64,000 nucleotides of DNA, taken from Phytohabitans flavus (GTDB taxonomy: Bacteria; Actinomycetota; Actinomycetes; Mycobacteriales; Micromonosporaceae). The stretch spans positions 3,022,001 to 3,086,000 of the forward strand of contig NZ_AP022870.1 in assembly GCF_011764545.1 (NCBI RefSeq), in the 5' to 3' direction. The translations under genes were made by a program, and so were the position numbers. The first letter of the stretch is position 1. Every line of letters starts with the position of its first letter. Of this stretch, positions 60,201 through 64,000 are shown piece by piece. A model generated the notes under the pieces. That model saw only the letters and a program-made list of their open reading frames with translations, had not been told where the DNA came from and made no database searches.

Positions 60201-60558
60201 GGTCGAGGTCCTCCCACTCGGTGCCATACGGCCGGCGGTACCGCACCTTCTGCTGCCGCAGCTCGCTGGTAACGAGGTTCTTGCTCGCCGCGCCCTTCGG
60301 GCACAGCCGGCCCCGCGAAATCGGGCTGTCCGGATCGCCCTCGATCTGGGTGACCTGGCCGTCCTTCACGTATACGCGCTGGCCGCAGCCGACCGCGCAG
60401 TACGGGCAGATGGACCGGGCCACCGAATCCGCCGTCTCGGTCCGCGCGGTCAGCTCCTTCGACCTGGCGGACTTCGCCGCGGCGCCGAGGCCGAGCGGGT
60501 CGCTGCCGGTGAGCTGTCGATAGACCGGCCAGCTCCCAAGCCAGGTGCGGACGCCCAC
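57292..60558 (-). CDS. fdhA: Selenocysteine-containing formate dehydrogenase, molybdopterin subunit
   Basis: A 1088-residue molybdenum/tungsten bis-MGD enzyme oxidising formate to CO2. An in-frame TGA at 59989-59991 encodes selenocysteine 190 in the context ENQARI-U-HSATVPGLG, the same place as Sec in E. coli FdnG; reading through it joins two otherwise separate frames. The N terminus holds the [4Fe-4S] site CPYCAVGC-x27-C (Cys51, 54, 58, 86). The conserved His follows Sec directly, and GWTQHSVGVQYIR and QGSNMAECHPVGFQW match cofactor-binding segments. No twin-arginine signal is seen, so the active site probably faces the cytoplasm. The start is GTG 60558. Confidence 0.95.
59955..59991 (-). 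promoter_or_regulatory. Bacterial SECIS element
   Basis: In the mRNA the UGA (59991-59989) is followed by a 6-bp stem GUCCCC / GGGGAC closing a GGUCU loop at nucleotides 22-26 counted from the U of UGA. The loop sequence and its distance are the same as in the E. coli fdhF SECIS, which SelB's C-terminal winged helices recognise. Confidence 0.9.
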
Positions 60559-60622
60559 GCAGATGACCGTACGCCGACCTGGGCATGGTTCAGGGTGATT
60601 TGCCGGCTAAACGATCTGGCGG

Positions 60623-61348
60623 CTACTGGCCGACCTTGACGCCCGGTTCGCCGGCCGGGAACTGGATCATCTGGCGCGTCTGGTGGCCCGGCACGTTCAC
60701 GCCCCGCACGATGCCCATCGGCAGGATCACCCGGCCGAACGACGACTCCAGCAGCAGTGCGGTCGCGACGTACCAGGCGATCACCGCGGAGGCGATGAAG
60801 AGCCAGGCACCGGCGGTACGCCACGCCGAGATGTCCGCGAGCTGCCCGATCCCCTGGCACGTCGCGCCGGCCGCCAGCGCTATCAGTACCCCTGCGAGGC
60901 CGATATTCTTGCCCAGCGCGGCGAGCGACCCGGACCAGGTGATGGCGGCCAGCGCGACGAACCAGTAGCCGAGCGGGACGTTGGGCGTCGGCAGGGTCAG
61001 CTGACCGAGCGCGACAAGGAGGAAGAGCAGTCCGTAGGACAGCCAGAAGGCGCCCCAGATGCCGTGCATCGCCGTCGCCAGGCCGTCGCGGGCCCGGTAG
61101 GCCCACATCGTGGCGAGGATCTGCGCGAGCCCGCCGCTGAACGCGGCGAACGGGAACAGGAAGTTGGGCGTGTTGGTGTCGCCATACCAGCCCGCGAGGT
61201 TGGTGGCGACGGCGAACGTGGCCGCGGCGAAGCCGAACAGCCCCAGGATCGAGGGCGCGGCGACCGGCTGCAAGAAGATCTGCGAGCGGTTGCGCCAGAA
61301 TTCGAACTCTCCGTTGTGGGTCATGGGATCAGCGAACTGGTGCGTCAT
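60623..61348 (-). CDS. GPR1/FUN34/YaaH family transporter (acetate/formate type)
   Basis: A 241-residue protein with six transmembrane helices of the SatP/YaaH succinate-acetate family. The first-helix motif region reads VAAPSILGLFGFAAATFAVA, a variant of the NPAPLGL signature, and the second-half GIWGAFWLSYGLLFLL and YWFVALAAITW segments also fit. Encoded between selB and fdhA on the same strand, it may bring formate or a similar short acid to the dehydrogenase; classical FocA is unrelated. A GGAGGGGA ribosome binding site lies 6 bases before its ATG. The 72-base gap to selB has no clear feature. Confidence 0.82.
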   Translation of the reverse strand: MTHQFADPMTHNGEFEFWRNRSQIFLQPVAAPSILGLFGFAAATFAVATNLAGWYGDTNTPNFLFPFAAFSGGLAQILATMWAYRARDGLATAMHGIWGAFWLSYGLLFLLVALGQLTLPTPNVPLGYWFVALAAITWSGSLAALGKNIGLAGVLIALAAGATCQGIGQLADISAWRTAGAWLFIASAVIAWYVATALLLESSFGRVILPMGIVRGVNVPGHQTRQMIQFPAGEPGVKVGQ

Positions 61349-61420
61349 GTGAGCTCCCCTCCGGCTGCGTTTCCGCCGGTCCGCCGGGCAGTAGACCCTG
61401 GCTACCCCTCCTCGCGGGCC

Positions 61421-63189
61421 CTACACAACGGCCCGGCGGTCGTCGGGCAGCCGCCGCGTCAGCCGCCGCCGGTCGAGCAGTTCGAGCAGCGGTACCGCCA
61501 CCCGGCGGGTGGTACGCAACGCCTGGCGCGCCTCGCTCAGGGTGAAGGGTTGTGGGAGCGCGGCGAGCAGCTCGGCCGCCCGCTCTTCGGCCCCGGGCAG
61601 CAGCACCACCCCTTCGGTCACCCGCAGCAGCGTCCCGGCGCGCTCGGCCGCGGCGAGTTCGCGACGGCCCAGCCCGAGCGCCGCGAGCCGGGTGGCGTCG
61701 GGCGCCTGGAACGGCCGCGCGGCAAGCTCACGGGCGAGCGTGACGACCGCCGCCGCGACAGGTGCCGGCAGCGGTGGCGGTGCCGTCACGTCGACAACCC
61801 GCCCGTCCCGCACCGCGAGCGGGGCCGCCACCAGGGCCGATACGATCGCCCGATCGGGTACGCCGAGCAGGGCGCGCAGCGACTCGACGGTCGGGCCGGC
61901 CTCGATCGACACGTCCCGGCGGTGCTCGGCGACGGCCCCGGCGAGCCGGGCCCGGAGCCGCTCGGCAAGCGCCGGATCGACAAGCCAGTCGCCGGCGACG
62001 ACCGCCTCGGCCGGCCCGCCGGCCCCGGTGGCGCGCAGCTCCACGACCCGCACGAAGCCCCGGCGACGCAGCACCGCCGCCGCGTCCGGTGGCCCGTCCG
62101 CGGCCCGGGCCAGCTCGCGGGCACGGGCGGCGGCCGCGAGCTGGCCCGGGCCAATGGCATCGGGTCGGTGTCCAGCACGGTGACCCGGCCGACCCCCTGG
62201 TGCCGTCCGGGGTCGCGGAGCAACGCCACGTCGCCGGCCGCGACAGGTACCGGATGGTCGAGGGTCAGCCGCGCCATGGCGCCGCCGAGCGGCCGGACCC
62301 GCACCGGCACCGCCGCCGATCCGAGGTGCAGCACAAGCGCGGAGGCCGCGCCGGCCAGGTCGCCGTCGACCCGGACGTCGACAAGTGCGCTGGCCGTCCA
62401 CCCGGACGGGGTGAGCAGCGCGTCGCCGCGCCGCACCGCGGCCCGGTCCACGCCGCGCAGGTTCACCGCGACCCGGGCGACCGCCGGCACCTGGTCAGCG
62501 GGACGGCCGAGCGACTGAAGCCCGCGGATCCGCACCGGCCGGTCGCCGTGCCCCGCGGTGTGCAGGAGGAGCGTGTCACCGGTGCGCAGCACGCCGGCGC
62601 CGAGCGTGCCGGTGACGACAGTCCCGCTGCCCCGGATGGCGAACGACCTGTCCACCCAGAGCCGTACCGGCGCGCTGGTGTCCGGCACGGGTAGGCCACC
62701 GACCAGGTCCGAGAGCGCGGCGCGCAGCTCGTCGAGTCCCTGGCCGGTCGGCGCGCTCACAGGTACCCCCGCCAACCCGGCCAGCGTGGTCCCGGCCAGC
62801 CGGTCCCGTACGGCGCGCAGCACGGGCCCCGGGTCGGCCAGGTCGCTACGGGTGACGGCGAGCACCGCGTACCGCACGCCGAGCGCGTCGAGCGCGGCGA
62901 CGTGTTCCGCGGTCTGCGGCATCCAGCCCTCGTCGGCGGCGACCACGAGCAGGGCGGCCGGTACCGGCCCGACGCCGGCCAGCATGTTCGGCACGAACCG
63001 CTCGTGGCCCGGCACGTCCACGAACGCGAGCTGGTCGCCAGCGGGCAGGGTGGTCCACGCGAAGCCGAGGTCGATCGTCATGCCCCGCCGGCGCTCCTCG
63101 GCCCACCGGTCCGGCTCCATCCCGGTCAGGGCCCGGACCAGCGTCGACTTGCCGTGGTCGACGTGTCCGGCGGTGGCGACCACGTACAT
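61421..63189 (-). CDS. selB: Selenocysteine-specific elongation factor SelB (frameshifted)
   Basis: A translational GTPase that brings Sec-tRNA to UGA codons. The GTPase is complete: G1 [15 protein letters not shown] (residues 7-21), switch [12 protein letters not shown]3 DVPGHERFV, then beta-barrel domains ([13 protein letters not shown]). The frame fails near 62150 after VLDTDP; one added base in the GGCCCGGGCC region gives [14 protein letters not shown] and the C-terminal winged-helix domains that bind SECIS, totalling 589 residues. Because fdhA still carries a perfect UGA/SECIS pair, a dead selB would be surprising, so sequencing error is favoured. The start overlaps the selA stop (TGATG). 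Confidence 0.88.
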
Positions 63190-63998
63190 CAGGCGAACCC
63201 GGCGGCAACGACGACCGCGGCGTACAGGGCGTCGTCGTCGGCCGGCCGTACGCAGCGCAGGTCGAGCAGGAGCGCGCCGTGCTCGACGCGTCCGACGACG
63301 GCCGGGGTACCGGTGCGCAGCGCCGCCGCGAGCTGCGGGGGCAACCGGACGGCGACGGACGGCAGGACCACCCCCGGCGCTCCCCCGCCCCCGACCACGC
63401 TGGCGCTTTCCCCGGTCACGGCCGCGACGCCGGCCTCGCGCAGCCGGTCGGCCAGCAGCTCGGCGCGGTCCCGCAACCCGGCGAGGTTGGCGTGCAGGGC
63501 GAGCGCGGTCGGTGTCGGCGGCCCGGTCAGGGTCGCCTCCAGAGCGGCCAGGGTCAGCTTGTCCACCCGCAGCGCGCGGGCCAGCGGATGGCGGCGCAGC
63601 GCCTCGACCGCGTCCCGCCGGCCGAGCAGCAGTCCGGCCTGCGGCCCGCCGAGCAGCTTGTCACCGCTGGCCGTGACGAGGGTCGCGCCGGCGGCGAGGG
63701 TGGTGGCCGCGTCCGGCTCGTCGGGCAGCAGCGGCTCGGGGGCCAGCAGCCCGGAGCCGATGTCCACCACGAGCGGTACACCGAGGCCGGCCAGCGCGCC
63801 GGCCGGTACCGCCGAGGTGAAGCCCTGTACCACGAAGTTCGACGGGTGGACCTTGAGCACGAAGCCCGTCTCCGGCCCCAGCGCCTCGGCGTAGTCGCGC
63901 GGCGTGGTCCGGTTGGTGGTACCGACCTCGCGCAACCGGGCACCTGTCGACCGGATGAGGTCCGGCAGCCGGAAGCCGTCGCCGATCTCGACAAGCTC
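63189..63998 (-). CDS. selA: L-seryl-tRNA(Sec) selenium transferase SelA, C-terminal part
   Basis: The last 269 residues of a PLP enzyme that converts Ser-tRNA(Sec) to Sec-tRNA(Sec) using selenophosphate. The PLP lysine motif [12 protein letters not shown] is intact, and [19 protein letters not shown] and VDIGSGLL are typical of SelA. The N terminus lies beyond the window end. It is coupled to selB, forming a selAB operon that continues to the transporter and fdhA. Confidence 0.93.
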   Translation of the reverse strand, partial: ELVEIGDGFRLPDLIRSTGARLREVGTTNRTTPRDYAEALGPETGFVLKVHPSNFVVQGFTSAVPAGALAGLGVPLVVDIGSGLLAPEPLLPDEPDAATTLAAGATLVTASGDKLLGGPQAGLLLGRRDAVEALRRHPLARALRVDKLTLAALEATLTGPPTPTALALHANLAGLRDRAELLADRLREAGVAAVTGESASVVGGGGAPGVVLPSVAVRLPPQLAAALRTGTPAVVGRVEHGALLLDLRCVRPADDDALYAAVVVAAGFA

Positions 63999-64000
63999 CC

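Noticed and set aside
61349..61420. Possible tRNA-Sec gene between the transporter and selB
   Set aside because: The gap is only 72 bases, shorter than a tRNA-Sec gene, and has no UCA anticodon context.
61421..63189. selB and six other genes as true pseudogenes
   Set aside because: All breaks are one-base deficits in C/G runs and both sides of each break keep family-typical sequence; sequencing error is the simpler reading.

Overview
The window is very GC-rich, uses GTG starts freely, packs genes tightly with ATGA/GTGA/TGATG overlaps, and carries a hopanoid cluster, BTAD-type and PadR regulators and an actinobacterial-type contractile injection system. Together these point to a filamentous actinomycete, most likely Micromonosporaceae. 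The family is an inference; the phylum-level call is safe.

Region 1 (1-7524, + strand) is a translationally coupled hopanoid operon. It holds hpnC (cut by the window edge), hpnD and hpnE, which make squalene, then a polyprenyl diphosphate synthase, squalene-hopene cyclase, an HpnG-type phosphorylase fused to an IspH-like tail, and the radical SAM enzyme HpnH. Region 2 (7521-14282) has a large membrane protein with its PadR regulator, a membrane acyltransferase, a DUF2207-like membrane protein and an SPW-repeat protein. Region 3 (14357-23522) has an FAD aromatic hydroxylase, a giant BTAD/AAA regulator, and a polysaccharide cassette: a membrane glycosyltransferase, a cellulose-synthase-like GT2 and a GH26-like hydrolase.

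Region 4 (23638-51141) is an extracellular contractile injection system (eCIS; a free phage-tail-like particle). The minus-strand structural operon (37629 down to 26073) encodes a receiver-like protein, sheath, two tube proteins, a LysM hub, VgrG-like spike, PAAR tip, gp25, baseplate J, tail protein I and a zinc-ribbon membrane protein. A second minus-strand block (48322 to 44254) encodes a LuxR-type regulator, the AAA+ ATPase, a DUF4255 cap protein and a TolB-like lipoprotein. Plus-strand accessory genes encode a 1235-residue DUF4157-type putative effector, an Hsp70-TM-Kelch chimera, a leaderless SLT-NlpC/P60-TSP3 lysin and a membrane protein with Ig-like and SPOR-like domains. Two repeat-rich, gene-free stretches of about 1 kb (25053-26072 and 51142-52157) flank this block and share several repeat families.

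Region 5 (52158-63998, all minus strand) has a pair of dynamin-like GTPases and a selenocysteine-dependent formate dehydrogenase (fdhA with in-frame UGA and a textbook SECIS hairpin, fdhB, and an nrfD-like anchor). With them are a YaaH-family transporter, selB and the 3' part of selA. No selC or selD was found here.

A quality warning: seven genes are broken by single-base frameshifts, and in each case adding one base to a short C or G run restores a complete, family-typical protein. The pattern looks like homopolymer undercalling rather than gene decay.
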